Shown one piece after another: positions 1 to 8,557 of a stretch of 64,000 nt of DNA. This stretch comes from Actinokineospora enzanensis DSM 44649. GTDB taxonomy: Bacteria; Actinomycetota; Actinomycetes; Mycobacteriales; Pseudonocardiaceae. The notes beneath the pieces were generated by a model. It made no database searches. It was not told the origin of the DNA and saw nothing but the letters and a program-made list of their open reading frames with translations. Each line of letters opens with the position of its first letter. Position 1 is the stretch's first letter. The position numbers were made by a program, and so were the translations under genes. Location of the stretch: assembly GCF_000374445.1 (NCBI RefSeq), contig NZ_KB894441.1, positions 1-64,000 on the forward strand, in the 5' to 3' direction.

Positions 1-1
1 G

Positions 2-76
2 GGGTTGGGGGTGTTGTCGGCGCTCGAACAGGTGATCGAGGGTTGTGGGGGTGGAGTTTGGGGTTTCGCGAGGTAG
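2..76 (+). CDS. Possible 3' end of an upstream gene (partial)
   Basis: One frame is open from the window edge to a TAG at 74-76. It would encode about 24 residues, including LSALEQVIEGCG, which looks like an ordinary protein tail. In mycobacteria adnA precedes adnB, so this could be the AdnA C-terminus, but the stretch is too short to recognise. The gene ends 10 bases before the Uma2 ATG at 87. This is a weak call based only on the open frame and its position. Confidence 0.25.
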   Translation, partial: GLGVLSALEQVIEGCGGGVWGFAR

Positions 77-86
77 ATTGACTCGT

Positions 87-641
87 ATGAGTTCGATACA
101 GGCCCACGGCGGACGGCGGCTGACGCTGCAGCAGTTCGCCGACTTGCCCCCGGAGAGCTCGTTCATCCACGAACTCGACGAAGGCATCCTGCGCGTGAGT
201 CCACGGCCGGTCAAACTCCACCAGTTGGCGCTGGGGAGACTCTTCACCCAGATCGAAACCCAGCTGCCGCCAGAACTTCTGGTCTTTCCCGAGATCGATG
301 TCGACCTTGGTCTTGAGCCGCCCACGGTGCGGGTCCCGGATCTCACTGTCACCGCCACGACAACGGTCTACGACGACACCTTCACCGCCGCGAAGGACGT
401 GGTGCTAGTGGTCGAGGTCGTCTCGCCCGGGTCAAGGCGGGTCGACCTGCTGACCAAGCCCGAGCAGTACGCTCGTGCGGGAATCCCGCACTTCTGGCGG
501 GTCGTGCCGGGGTATCCCATGTCCGTGACGGTCTTTGACCTGGTGGATGGCAATTACCAGGAGGTCATGCACGTTCAGGACGTGCTCAAGGTCGACAGCC
601 CGTGTCCGTTGTTGATCTACCTGGACGCGTTGCTGCCGTGA
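87..641 (+). CDS. Uma2 family (DUF820) putative restriction-endonuclease-fold protein
   Basis: This 184-residue protein has the Uma2/DUF820 pattern: a central VRVPDLTVT strand with the first acidic residue, then VLVVEVVSPGS with the catalytic Glu, then a Lys in LLTKPEQYARAGIPHFW. This is a PD-(D/E)XK nuclease arrangement. The family is widespread in Actinobacteria and Cyanobacteria, and its biological substrate is not established. I chose ATG 87 because the protein then begins just before the conserved region; a GTG at 45 would add 14 unconserved residues. Its TGA overlaps the GTG of adnB (GTGA at 638-641), so the two genes are probably translationally coupled. It seems to sit where adnA and adnB would normally be adjacent. 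Confidence 0.8.
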   Translation: MSSIQAHGGRRLTLQQFADLPPESSFIHELDEGILRVSPRPVKLHQLALGRLFTQIETQLPPELLVFPEIDVDLGLEPPTVRVPDLTVTATTTVYDDTFTAAKDVVLVVEVVSPGSRRVDLLTKPEQYARAGIPHFWRVVPGYPMSVTVFDLVDGNYQEVMHVQDVLKVDSPCPLLIYLDALLP

Positions 642-3600
642 GTCTTCCGCTGCCTGGGTTGGCGCTGGTCAGTCCTGGGGAACTGGCTGCTGAGCTCGGT
701 CTTGCGCCGCCTACGCGGGAGCAGGCCGAGGTTGTTGCGGCGCCGCCGGAGCCTGCGTTGGTGGTGGCGGGGGCGGGGGCCGGGAAGACCGAGACGATGG
801 CCGGGCGGGTGGTCTGGTTGGTGGCCAATGGGTTGGTCACGCCAGAGAGGGTGTTGGGGCTTACCTTCACTCGGAAGGCCGCGCGGCAGTTGGCCGATCG
901 GGTTCGGGCTCGGTTGCGTAGGCTGGCGGGGTCGCGGTTGCTGGACAAGCTTGATCCCACTGGGGAACGCAAAGCCGCTGTGTTCGCCGGGGAACCTACG
1001 ATTCTCACCTACCACGCTTACGCGGGCAGGCTTGTTGCCGAGCATGGGTTGAGGCTGCCGGTCGAGCCGGGGGCGCGGTTGCTGACTGAGACGGCGTCCT
1101 GGCAGGCCGCGCATCGGGTTGTGTCGACCTGGGGGCAGGATCTCGATACCGACTACGTGCCTGCCACCGTGACCCAATATCTTCTCGCTCTCGCCGGGGA
1201 GTTGGCCGAGCATCTTGTCGAGCCGGAAGTGTTGTGGGAGCACGCGATTCGGTTGTGTGCCGCGATCGAGGAAGCGCCGCGGGCCAAGGGGCAGCGGGCG
1301 GAGATGTCGCAAGACCTTCGGAAAGTCGTTGTCACGCAACAGTTCCGGATCGCGCTCCTCCCGCTTGTCGCCGCGTACGCCGACCGCAAGCGCAAGGAAG
1401 GGGCGTTGGACTTCGGGGACCAGATGTCGCTCGCGGCTCGGCTTGCCGCCGGGCATGCCGAAGTGGTCAAGGGGGAGCGGGAGCGGTTCGGGGCCGTGCT
1501 GCTCGACGAGTACCAGGATACCGGGCATTCCCAGCGTGTTCTGCTGCGTTCGCTCTTCGGCAGTTCGCTGGAATACCCGGACGCCGAGCCTATGCCGGTG
1601 ACCGCCGTCGGTGACCCCGCGCAGGCCATCTACGGGTGGCGGGGCGCGAGCGCGGCGAACCTGCCTCGGTTCACCACCGATTTCCCACAGAAACACGGCG
1701 GACGTCGCGAGCCTGCCACGCGTTTCGGTCTGCTCACCAGTTTCCGTAACCCGCCCGAGGTGCTTGCTCTCGCCAACGCCGTCTCCGCGCCGCTGCGTGC
1801 GCAGGGACTGGAGGTCGACGAGCTGCGGGCGCGTGACGACGCCCCGCCGGGGGACATTCGGATCGCCCTTCTGTCCGATGTGGACGCTGAGATCCAGTGG
1901 ATGGCCGACCAGGTGGCTGATCGCTGGCATGCCGCGGTCGAGGCGGAGGGCAAGCCGCCGACCGCCGCCGTGTTGGTGCGGCGTCGGGCGGACATGGCCG
2001 ATATCGCCACGGCGTTGCGGGCGCGTGGGCTGCCGGTCGAGGTCGTCGGGCTCGGTGGGCTGCTCGACGAACCCGAGGTGCGCGACCTGGTCAGTGCCCT
2101 GCGCGTGCTCATCGACCCGCTCGCGGGCACCGCCGCCGCCCGGCTGCTCACCGGGTCTCGCTGGCGCGTCGGGGCCGCCGATCTGGCCGCGCTCTGGGGA
2201 CGGGCGAGCACGCTGGCGGGTGCCTACGCCACCGAGCCAGGCAACCTGGTGCCCGGCGAGGGCGCCGAACAGGCCGGGCTGGTCGACGCCATCGACGACC
2301 CCGGCCCCCCGGCGGCCTACTCCGAGCTGGGCTATCGGCGGGTCCGCGCGCTCGGGCACGAGTTGACCATGCTGCGCCGCAGGCTCGATCAGCCGCTGCC
2401 CGAGCTGGTCGCCGACGTCGAGCGGACCATGCTGCTGGACATCGAGGCCACCGCCCGGCGCGGCGGCGCGGGCCGGGCGCACCTGGACGCGTTCGCCGAC
2501 GTGGTCTCCGACTACGCCCAGGCCGCCCCGGCCGCCAGCCTCGCCGCCCTGCTGGACTACCTGGCCACCGCGGAGAGCGCCGAGGATGGGCTGGAACCGG
2601 GCGAGATCCAGGTCGCCGAGGACCGGGTGCAGATCGTCACCGTGCACTCGGCCAAGGGCCTGGAATGGGAGATCGTGGCCGTCCCGCACGTGGTCCGCGA
2701 GGTGTTCCCGAGCGGCAGGCGCGGCGGCAGCTGGCTGCGCACGGTCACCGAGCTGCCCGCCGACCTGCGCGGTGACGCCGTCGACCTGCCGAAGCTCAAC
2801 CTGGCGGGCGCGGCGAACCGCAAGGAGGTCGAGGAAGCCCTCCGCATTCACAACGAGGAGTTCGCCGAACGCGGTTTGTTGGAGGAGCGCAGGCTTTTCT
2901 ACGTCGCGCTCACCCGCGCCGAACGCACCCTGTTCGTCTCCGGCCATTGGTGGGCGCGCACCGGCTCGAAACCGCGCGGCCCCTCCGAGTTCCTCACCGA
3001 ACTGTCCGACCACACCGATTTCGTGGACAGCTGGGCCGACGAGCCCGAGGAAGGCTCGGAGAACCCGTTGGCCACCGCCGTGAAGTCGGCCCAGTGGCCC
3101 GCCGACCCGCTCCGCGACCGTCGCGACGACGTGGCCACCGGCGCCGCCCTGGTCCGTGCCGAGCTCCAGGCGCTGGCGGCGGGGGCCGAGTTCGACGACC
3201 CGCCGGACGATCAGGACGGCTGGGTCCGCGACACCGACGTGCTCCTCGCCGAACGGGCCGCCGCCGCACACCGCGAGCAGGTCACGCTGCCCGACAGCCT
3301 CTCGGTCAGCCAGCTGGTCGAGCTCGCCGCCGACCCGCGCGCGCTCGCCCGCAGGCTGCGCAGGCCGCTGCCGTTCCCGCCGAACCCGGTCGCCCGCCGC
3401 GGCACCGCGTTCCACGCCTGGCTGGAGCGCCGGTTCGGCTCCCGCGCCCTGCTCGACCTGGACGAGCTGCCCGGCGCGGCCGACGACGACGCCGCCCCCG
3501 ACACCGACCTGGACACGCTGCGCGAGGCATTCCTGCGCAGCGACTGGGCCAACCGCACCCCGCACGAGGTGGAGGTGCCGTTCTCCACCGACATCGACGG

Positions 3601-3886
3601 CATCGCCGTGCGCGGCCGGATGGACGCGGTGTTCCTCGACCCCGACGGCGGCTGGACCGTCGTCGACTGGAAGACCGGCCGCGTCCCGGACGACGACCAC
3701 CTACCCGCGTTGACCGTCCAGCTCGCCGCCTACCGGTTGGCGTGGGCCGGGTTGTCTGGCGTGCCGATCGAGCAGGTCCGCGCTGCCTTCCACTACGTCC
3801 GGCATGACACGACACTGCGCCCGGCCGATCTTCTCGACGCCGACGGCCTGCGTGCCCTGCTGCGTTCAATTCCCCACGCGGAGTAA
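638..3886 (+). CDS. adnB: AdnB-type ATP-dependent helicase-nuclease subunit (UvrD/RecB family)
   Basis: This 1082-residue superfamily 1 helicase carries a C-terminal nuclease. Visible motifs are Walker A AGAGAGKTET (about residue 45), motif Ia GLTFTRKAA, motif II DEYQDT (about 290), motif III AVGDPAQAIYGWRG, motif IV SFRNPPEV, motif V TVHSAKGLEW and motif VI LFYVALTRAERT. A PD-(D/E)XK nuclease module follows from about 920, with GTAFHAWLE, GRMDAVF and DWKTG near 1010. Actinobacterial AdnAB resects double-strand breaks, in place of RecBCD/AddAB. Assignment as AdnB rather than AdnA rests on length and on the downstream ion channel and nudC, as in M. tuberculosis. I chose the GTG at 638 because it overlaps the Uma2 stop; a GTG at 602 is also in frame. 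The 5' third uses G/T-ending codons, unlike the rest. Confidence 0.87.
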   Translation: MSLPLPGLALVSPGELAAELGLAPPTREQAEVVAAPPEPALVVAGAGAGKTETMAGRVVWLVANGLVTPERVLGLTFTRKAARQLADRVRARLRRLAGSRLLDKLDPTGERKAAVFAGEPTILTYHAYAGRLVAEHGLRLPVEPGARLLTETASWQAAHRVVSTWGQDLDTDYVPATVTQYLLALAGELAEHLVEPEVLWEHAIRLCAAIEEAPRAKGQRAEMSQDLRKVVVTQQFRIALLPLVAAYADRKRKEGALDFGDQMSLAARLAAGHAEVVKGERERFGAVLLDEYQDTGHSQRVLLRSLFGSSLEYPDAEPMPVTAVGDPAQAIYGWRGASAANLPRFTTDFPQKHGGRREPATRFGLLTSFRNPPEVLALANAVSAPLRAQGLEVDELRARDDAPPGDIRIALLSDVDAEIQWMADQVADRWHAAVEAEGKPPTAAVLVRRRADMADIATALRARGLPVEVVGLGGLLDEPEVRDLVSALRVLIDPLAGTAAARLLTGSRWRVGAADLAALWGRASTLAGAYATEPGNLVPGEGAEQAGLVDAIDDPGPPAAYSELGYRRVRALGHELTMLRRRLDQPLPELVADVERTMLLDIEATARRGGAGRAHLDAFADVVSDYAQAAPAASLAALLDYLATAESAEDGLEPGEIQVAEDRVQIVTVHSAKGLEWEIVAVPHVVREVFPSGRRGGSWLRTVTELPADLRGDAVDLPKLNLAGAANRKEVEEALRIHNEEFAERGLLEERRLFYVALTRAERTLFVSGHWWARTGSKPRGPSEFLTELSDHTDFVDSWADEPEEGSENPLATAVKSAQWPADPLRDRRDDVATGAALVRAELQALAAGAEFDDPPDDQDGWVRDTDVLLAERAAAAHREQVTLPDSLSVSQLVELAADPRALARRLRRPLPFPPNPVARRGTAFHAWLERRFGSRALLDLDELPGAADDDAAPDTDLDTLREAFLRSDWANRTPHEVEVPFSTDIDGIAVRGRMDAVFLDPDGGWTVVDWKTGRVPDDDHLPALTVQLAAYRLAWAGLSGVPIEQVRAAFHYVRHDTTLRPADLLDADGLRALLRSIPHAE

Positions 3887-3932
3887 TCGCCCCGCACTAG
3901 GCTGGTCGCGCAGCCTAGGCAGGGGAGCAGGC

Positions 3933-5297
3933 ATGTCCACGAGGGACGGACTCGCGTCCTGGTCCACCGGGATCCGCAACGACGAACCGGCGTCGGTCGA
4001 CGCCCTGGACCGGGACAAGATCGCCCGCGCGCTCGGGAACTCGATCATGGTGTGCGAGACGCCGCTGGTGGTCGGCCTCTACGGCTCCTGGGGCACCGGC
4101 AAGACCTCGCTCATGCGGCTGGTCGGCAGGCACCTGGAGACCGCCCAGGGCGGGCCGATCACGGTGTGGTTCGACGCCTGGCGGCACCAGTTCGACGAGA
4201 ACCCGGCCGTGGCCCTGCTGCACACCATGGTGGACAAGCTCGGCCTCGGCGAGGAGGGCCGCAGGCTGCTGGCCGCCATCGCGGGCGCGCTCACCAACGC
4301 CGCCCTGCGCGCCATGACGGTGTTCAACGCGACCACCGACTTCAAGGCGTTCGAGAAGCAGTACGAGGAGGAACGCTTCCAGATCCGCGAGAAGCAGGTC
4401 CGGCTGCGCGAGCACTTCGAACGCCTGCTCGGCCGGGCCACCGACGACGGCGCGGTCCGGCTGGTGTTCTTCATCGACGACCTGGACCGCTGCCTGCCGG
4501 AGAACATCCTCAAGACCCTGGAGGCGCTGAAGCTGTTCCTGAACATGCCCGGCTGCGTCTACGTGCTCGGCGTGGACCGCGAGGCGCTGGAGAACAGCAT
4601 CAACACCCGCTACAAGGACCGCGACATCAGCGAGCGCTACCTGGACAAGATCGTCCAGGTGCCGTTCAGTTTGCCGCCGGTCTCCACCGACTCGACCACC
4701 TCGTTCGTCTGCTCGCTGCTGCCGGAGAGCCTGCACGACATCGCCGCCGACATCGTGGCGGGCCTGGGCACCAACCCGCGCCGGATCAAGCGGTTCGTGA
4801 ACTCGTTCATCCTCAACGACGAGCTGGCCAAGCAGACCTTCGCAGGCACGGACTACGAGGTGCGCATCCTGGCCGCGCTGCTGGTCGTGCAGTACCAGCG
4901 GCCGGACTTCTACAAGGAGATCACCGAGCTGCGCGACGCGCTGGCCCCGGACGACACCGTGGAGAAGACAGTGAACTCGTTGACCGGCGACCGCGCGGTG
5001 GGCAGGCTCATCGCCGCCGTGGAGCAGGACGCGCACGCCCTGGACGGGTACATCTACCTGTCCGAGGCGGTCGGCGTCCGGCGGATCGACTTCGACGTGC
5101 TGGTCACCGAGATCGGCGAGTTCAAGATCAACCTGATCAAGGTGGTGCGCGAGCACAACGGGGTCGGCCTCAAGGAGGCCAAGGAGATGGTCGAGTCCGA
5201 CCTGCCCATCATCGTCGGCACCGGCCTGAGCCGGGCGGCGGCGGAGGAACTGGTCGAGCAGATCCGCGGCACCGGCAGCAAGGGCGAGATCAGTTGA
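3933..5297 (+). CDS. KAP-family P-loop NTPase with a C-terminal ribosomal L7/L12-like domain
   Basis: This 454-residue protein has Walker A GLYGSWGTGKTSL (about residues 47-59), the KAP-typical VWFDAWRHQF after it, and Walker B LVFFIDDLDRC (about 177-187). A conserved NPRRIKRFVNSF follows. KAP NTPases are STAND-like ATPases, some membrane-linked and some in phage-exclusion systems. Unusually, residues about 387-452 match the C-terminal domain of ribosomal protein L7/L12: DFDVLVTEIGEFKINLIKVV, then GVGLKEAKEMVES, an alternating Ala/Glu helix and a final short strand. No transmembrane segment is visible, so the protein is probably cytosolic. ATG 3933 lies 46 bases after adnB behind AGGGGAG. About 200 bases without a convincing gene follow; they include a short coding-like fragment ending in TGA near 5416. 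Confidence 0.85.
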   Translation: MSTRDGLASWSTGIRNDEPASVDALDRDKIARALGNSIMVCETPLVVGLYGSWGTGKTSLMRLVGRHLETAQGGPITVWFDAWRHQFDENPAVALLHTMVDKLGLGEEGRRLLAAIAGALTNAALRAMTVFNATTDFKAFEKQYEEERFQIREKQVRLREHFERLLGRATDDGAVRLVFFIDDLDRCLPENILKTLEALKLFLNMPGCVYVLGVDREALENSINTRYKDRDISERYLDKIVQVPFSLPPVSTDSTTSFVCSLLPESLHDIAADIVAGLGTNPRRIKRFVNSFILNDELAKQTFAGTDYEVRILAALLVVQYQRPDFYKEITELRDALAPDDTVEKTVNSLTGDRAVGRLIAAVEQDAHALDGYIYLSEAVGVRRIDFDVLVTEIGEFKINLIKVVREHNGVGLKEAKEMVESDLPIIVGTGLSRAAAEELVEQIRGTGSKGEIS

Positions 5298-5499
5298 CCC
5301 GGCTGCACGCGTGCGGCTTTCCGGCGACGCCCGCGGCCTGAACCGTTCCGCAATGGACCAGGCTGGTGGCGGGCGACATCGAGACCTGGTTCTGGCTGGT
5401 CATCGAGCAGGTCTGAACCGACCCGCGAGCCCTGCGGCGGCCGCGGCGGGCGGCGGCTAACCTTCCGCTGGTGAGTCGGACGGTGTCGGGGGAGTCGCG

Positions 5500-6564
5500 G
5501 TGAACAGGTCATGGCGGTCGGGAGGCGACCTGTCGGCCCGGGCGGAGCACGACCTGGTCGGCATCCTGCGGATGCCGGAGGGCAGCGTCTCCCCGGTCAC
5601 CTCGATCGTCCGGCGGGTGATCTGGGCGGTGCTCGCCCTGTTCGCCGCGGTGATCATGGTCTACCTGAACCGGGACGGCTACCGGGACGTCAACGGGGAC
5701 GGCATCTCGTTCCTGGACGCCACCTACTACGCCACGGTGTCCCTGTCGACCACCGGCTACGGCGACATCACCCCGGTCAGCGAGTCCGCGCGGCTGACCA
5801 ACATCCTGGTCATCACCCCGCTGCGCATCCTGTTCCTCATCGTCCTGGTCGGCACCACCCTGGCCGTGCTGACCGAACGCTCCCGGCAGGCATTCAAGAT
5901 CCAGAGGTGGAGGTCGAAGGTGCGGGACCACGTGGTGGTCGTCGGCTACGGCACCAAGGGGCGCTCGGCGGTGAGCGCGGTGCTCTCCGACGGGGTCGAA
6001 CCCAGCCGGATCGTGGTCGTCGACACCGACCAGGCCATGCTCGACGCGGCCTCCCTGCTCGGCCTGGTGACCGTGCACGGCTCCGGCACCCGCTCCGACG
6101 TGCTGCGCGTCGCGGGCGTGCCGCGGGCCAAGTCGGTCGTCGTGGCCGCCAGCCGGGACGACTCGGCCGTGCTGATCACGCTCACCGCCCGCGAGATGGC
6201 ACCGGACGCGCAGATCGTGGCGGCCGTGCGGGAGACCGAGAACGTCCACCTGCTCCGCCAGTCCGGCGCCAACCAGGTCGTCGTCTCCAGCGAGACCGCG
6301 GGCAGGCTGCTCGGCATGGCCACGCACACCCCCACCGTGGTCGACATGGTCGAGGACCTGATCACCCCGGACGAGGGCCTGGCCATCGCCGAACGCGAGG
6401 TCGAACCCACCGAGGTCGGCGGCTCCCCCCGACACCTGCCCGACATCGTCCTCGGTCTGGTCCGCGCGGGCAGGCTGTACCGGGTCGACTCCAGCGAGGC
6501 CGACGCCATCGAGTCCGGCGACCGCCTGCTGTACATCCGGAAGGTCACCCCCGCCGAGGACTGA
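5500..6564 (+). CDS. Two-TM potassium channel with TrkA-N (RCK) domain
   Basis: This 354-residue protein has one transmembrane helix at about residues 37-56, a pore loop with the selectivity filter STTGYGD (about 83-89), and a second helix at about 106-125. A cytoplasmic Rossmann RCK domain starts VVVVGYGTKG and contains VVVDTD. The C-terminus resembles a TrkA-C-like region. It should form a ligand-gated K+ channel. An ion-channel gene in the same position between adnB and nudC occurs in M. tuberculosis (Rv3200c), which supports orthology. The start is GTG 5500; the DNA upstream is GC-rich without a clear ribosome site. A 34-base gap separates it from the next gene. Confidence 0.88.
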   Translation: MNRSWRSGGDLSARAEHDLVGILRMPEGSVSPVTSIVRRVIWAVLALFAAVIMVYLNRDGYRDVNGDGISFLDATYYATVSLSTTGYGDITPVSESARLTNILVITPLRILFLIVLVGTTLAVLTERSRQAFKIQRWRSKVRDHVVVVGYGTKGRSAVSAVLSDGVEPSRIVVVDTDQAMLDAASLLGLVTVHGSGTRSDVLRVAGVPRAKSVVVAASRDDSAVLITLTAREMAPDAQIVAAVRETENVHLLRQSGANQVVVSSETAGRLLGMATHTPTVVDMVEDLITPDEGLAIAEREVEPTEVGGSPRHLPDIVLGLVRAGRLYRVDSSEADAIESGDRLLYIRKVTPAED

Positions 6565-6598
6565 CACTCCCTCTTGCGCGGTCTGCGACGATCCGGGG

Positions 6599-7018
6599 AT
6601 GCGAGTCCTCGCCCTTCCCGTCACCGCTGTCAAAGCGGCGATAGTGGGCGTGGTCAGCACAGTGCTCGCGTTGGCGTTGGCGTTCGTGGGACTGCTGGGG
6701 CACTGGTCTGTGACCAGCGAAGTACGGACTGTGCAGGCCCGGGTGGTGGTAGCGGTGCCGTGCGATCAGTCGGGGCAGGAACGTGTGTCGTATCCGGGTG
6801 GGGAGGCGGCGCTCGATGCTTGTGGGCATTCGGTGGGGGATGAGGTCGAGGTGAGTCTGGGAACGGTCGTGCACCTGGCATCCGCGAACGCCGGTGCGAG
6901 CCTGGACGCCCGTCCTATCGGCGTGGTGTTGTTGATCTTCGCGGGTATGGCAGGCGGCGGCATGGCCGAACTACTCCGCCGCCGCACCCCACCCCGGCAG
7001 ACCGCACAGACCACGTAG
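6599..7018 (+). CDS. Small two-TM membrane protein, unknown function
   Basis: This 139-residue protein has a hydrophobic N-terminal segment (about residues 8-36) and a second one near the C-terminus (about 105-122, PIGVVLLIFAGMAGGGMAEL). Between them lies an exported loop of about 65 residues with two cysteines, which could pair. The layout resembles small actinobacterial membrane proteins with an extracytoplasmic loop. I do not recognise the family. Codons in the 5' half end mostly in G or T, unlike the preceding channel gene. It is convergent with the metallopeptidase gene downstream. Confidence 0.6.
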   Translation: MRVLALPVTAVKAAIVGVVSTVLALALAFVGLLGHWSVTSEVRTVQARVVVAVPCDQSGQERVSYPGGEAALDACGHSVGDEVEVSLGTVVHLASANAGASLDARPIGVVLLIFAGMAGGGMAELLRRRTPPRQTAQTT

Positions 7019-7209
7019 CGGCTCGACAGCGTCCGCGTGGTCGCGCCACCGACTCCAGCCACCAGACCACCTCGCCCACCCGACCCCGGTTCTCTTCCCG
7101 CCGCCCCAGAACATCCAGCGGACACGCCCCACCCACCCGGGGGGCGAACCCGCCCGATACGCGGAACCCTAGGCGATCCCGGCGGTTGTCAATATCGCCC
7201 GACCGTGGC

Positions 7210-7221
7210 CTGTGGACAACT
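7210..7221 (-). repeat. DnaA-box-like 12-mer, copy 1
   Basis: On the minus strand this reads AGTTGTCCACAG. It contains TTGTCCACA, the actinobacterial DnaA-box form. It overlaps the TAG stop of the metallopeptidase gene and borders a 200-base convergent gap (7019-7219) in which I see no gene. The same 12-mer recurs at 11666 and 60934. Confidence 0.5.
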
Positions 7222-8476
7222 AGCTCACGTCCCCGGGTTTGGCCGCCCACGTGTTGCACGGCTGAGTCCGGTTCGTCTCGAAGCCCTGTTGCTGCCAAGC
7301 ACCGTTGTGCTGTTGCGAGCCATGGTCCGCAGGCTCGTTGGGGTCCCAGTCGCCGCGGGTGTAGCCGTCGGCGAGCATTTCCCGGATCACCTGGTCGGAG
7401 ATGGAGGCGCCGCCGTGTTGGCCGCCCGCGAACCACATGCCGCCGAAGCAGGTCGCCTGTAGTTCCGTGCGGCGGCTCAGTTCCAGGCCCGCCGGGGTCT
7501 GGTCGCCCGCCTCGTATATGGCCTCGTGCGAGGCTTCCAGGACGCCGGACATGGACTGGATGTGGTGTCCGAACTCGTGCGCGAACAACGCGAGATAGGC
7601 GCCGACCTGGTTGCCGCTCTGGTCGGTCTGCAGGCCGTCGAACGGCATGTACAGCGTCGAGTCCACCGAGCAGTAGAAGGCGGCCCAGTGCGCGCCGCGT
7701 TTGCCACCGCAGGCGCTTTCCCAGGTGAACTTCAGGCCGGGGGTCCGGTACGGCAGCCCGGCCCGTTGCAGCACCGGCGCCCACGCCTTGTCGAAGCAGG
7801 GGACCGCGGCGGCGAAGAACGCCTGGGTGCTCGCCGGGTCGCTGCGCCAGGCGGGCAGGTTGCAGGTGACCACGTTGACGCCGTTGTTGGGCGAGAACAA
7901 CGGGTTGTCCGCGAGAGTGACCACCGGGCGCGGGCCCGTTGGGGTGGGGCTGGCGGTCGTGGTGCGCGGGGCCGTGGACGTAGCAGTAGTAGTGCCGCGC
8001 GCGGTGGCCGTTGTCGTCGGGGCGGCCGTGGTGATGGTGACGGTGGTGGTGGTCGTGGTGGTCGAATACGTGTATGTGGCCGGGGTCGTGTAACCGACAT
8101 CCGTGTGGCGGGAACGGCTCGCGGCACTGACAGTGCTCACGGTGACCCGGGCCAACAACAGCCCCACGAAGACCAGCGACAGGATCAGCGCCACCTTCGG
8201 CCCGGTCCCCATCCGCTTCGGCGGCGGGCGCCAACCCGGCGGGGGGCCGTACGGCGCGCCGTATCCGGGTGGTGGCGGCCCATATCCGGGCTGTGGCGCG
8301 TACCCGGTCGGCCCGTATGTCCTTTGTGGATATTGAGCAGGCTGCTGGGCCGGATACTGCGGCGGGTACGGCGCGGGGAACGGCAGCGGACTGGCCATGG
8401 GCGGCGGCGCCACCGGTAACGGTGGCGGCCGGTAGGGGCCTTGCGGGCGCCACGGGCCCATGGGCGGTTGGTGCAT
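7220..8476 (-). CDS. Membrane-anchored neutral zinc metallopeptidase (YpfJ/PF04228-like)
   Basis: This 418-residue protein starts with about 85 residues rich in Pro, Gly, Tyr and Gln, followed by a transmembrane helix (about 88-108) and a Thr-rich linker containing nine consecutive Thr. An extracytoplasmic peptidase domain follows. The zinc site AHEFGHHIQ (HExxH, about residue 298) and a following ELQATCFGG match the putative neutral zinc metallopeptidase family. Several Cys could form disulfides outside the cell. ATG 8476 is preceded by GGGGGAAC, which decides the start over the upstream in-frame codon at 8530. It is divergent from the DUF2207 gene. Its substrate is unknown. Confidence 0.85.
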   Translation of the reverse strand: MHQPPMGPWRPQGPYRPPPLPVAPPPMASPLPFPAPYPPQYPAQQPAQYPQRTYGPTGYAPQPGYGPPPPGYGAPYGPPPGWRPPPKRMGTGPKVALILSLVFVGLLLARVTVSTVSAASRSRHTDVGYTTPATYTYSTTTTTTTVTITTAAPTTTATARGTTTATSTAPRTTTASPTPTGPRPVVTLADNPLFSPNNGVNVVTCNLPAWRSDPASTQAFFAAAVPCFDKAWAPVLQRAGLPYRTPGLKFTWESACGGKRGAHWAAFYCSVDSTLYMPFDGLQTDQSGNQVGAYLALFAHEFGHHIQSMSGVLEASHEAIYEAGDQTPAGLELSRRTELQATCFGGMWFAGGQHGGASISDQVIREMLADGYTRGDWDPNEPADHGSQQHNGAWQQQGFETNRTQPCNTWAAKPGDVS

Positions 8477-8557
8477 CGTTCCCCCGGTCTGGACGGACCC
8501 GGTCGATTTGGCCGGACCGGCGGTGAGCATAGGGCCGCTCGGCTATCGTTCGCTGCC

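Noticed and set aside
617..3700. Very long open frame antisense to adnB
   Set aside because: It reads as Gly/Arg/Pro-rich low-complexity sequence with no family motif, a normal by-product of GC-rich codon structure opposite a real gene.
5353..5418. Short coding-like fragment ending TWFWLVIEQV before the channel gene
   Set aside because: It looks like a gene tail, but the frame is closed by a stop 22 codons upstream and cannot be assigned; it may be a remnant.
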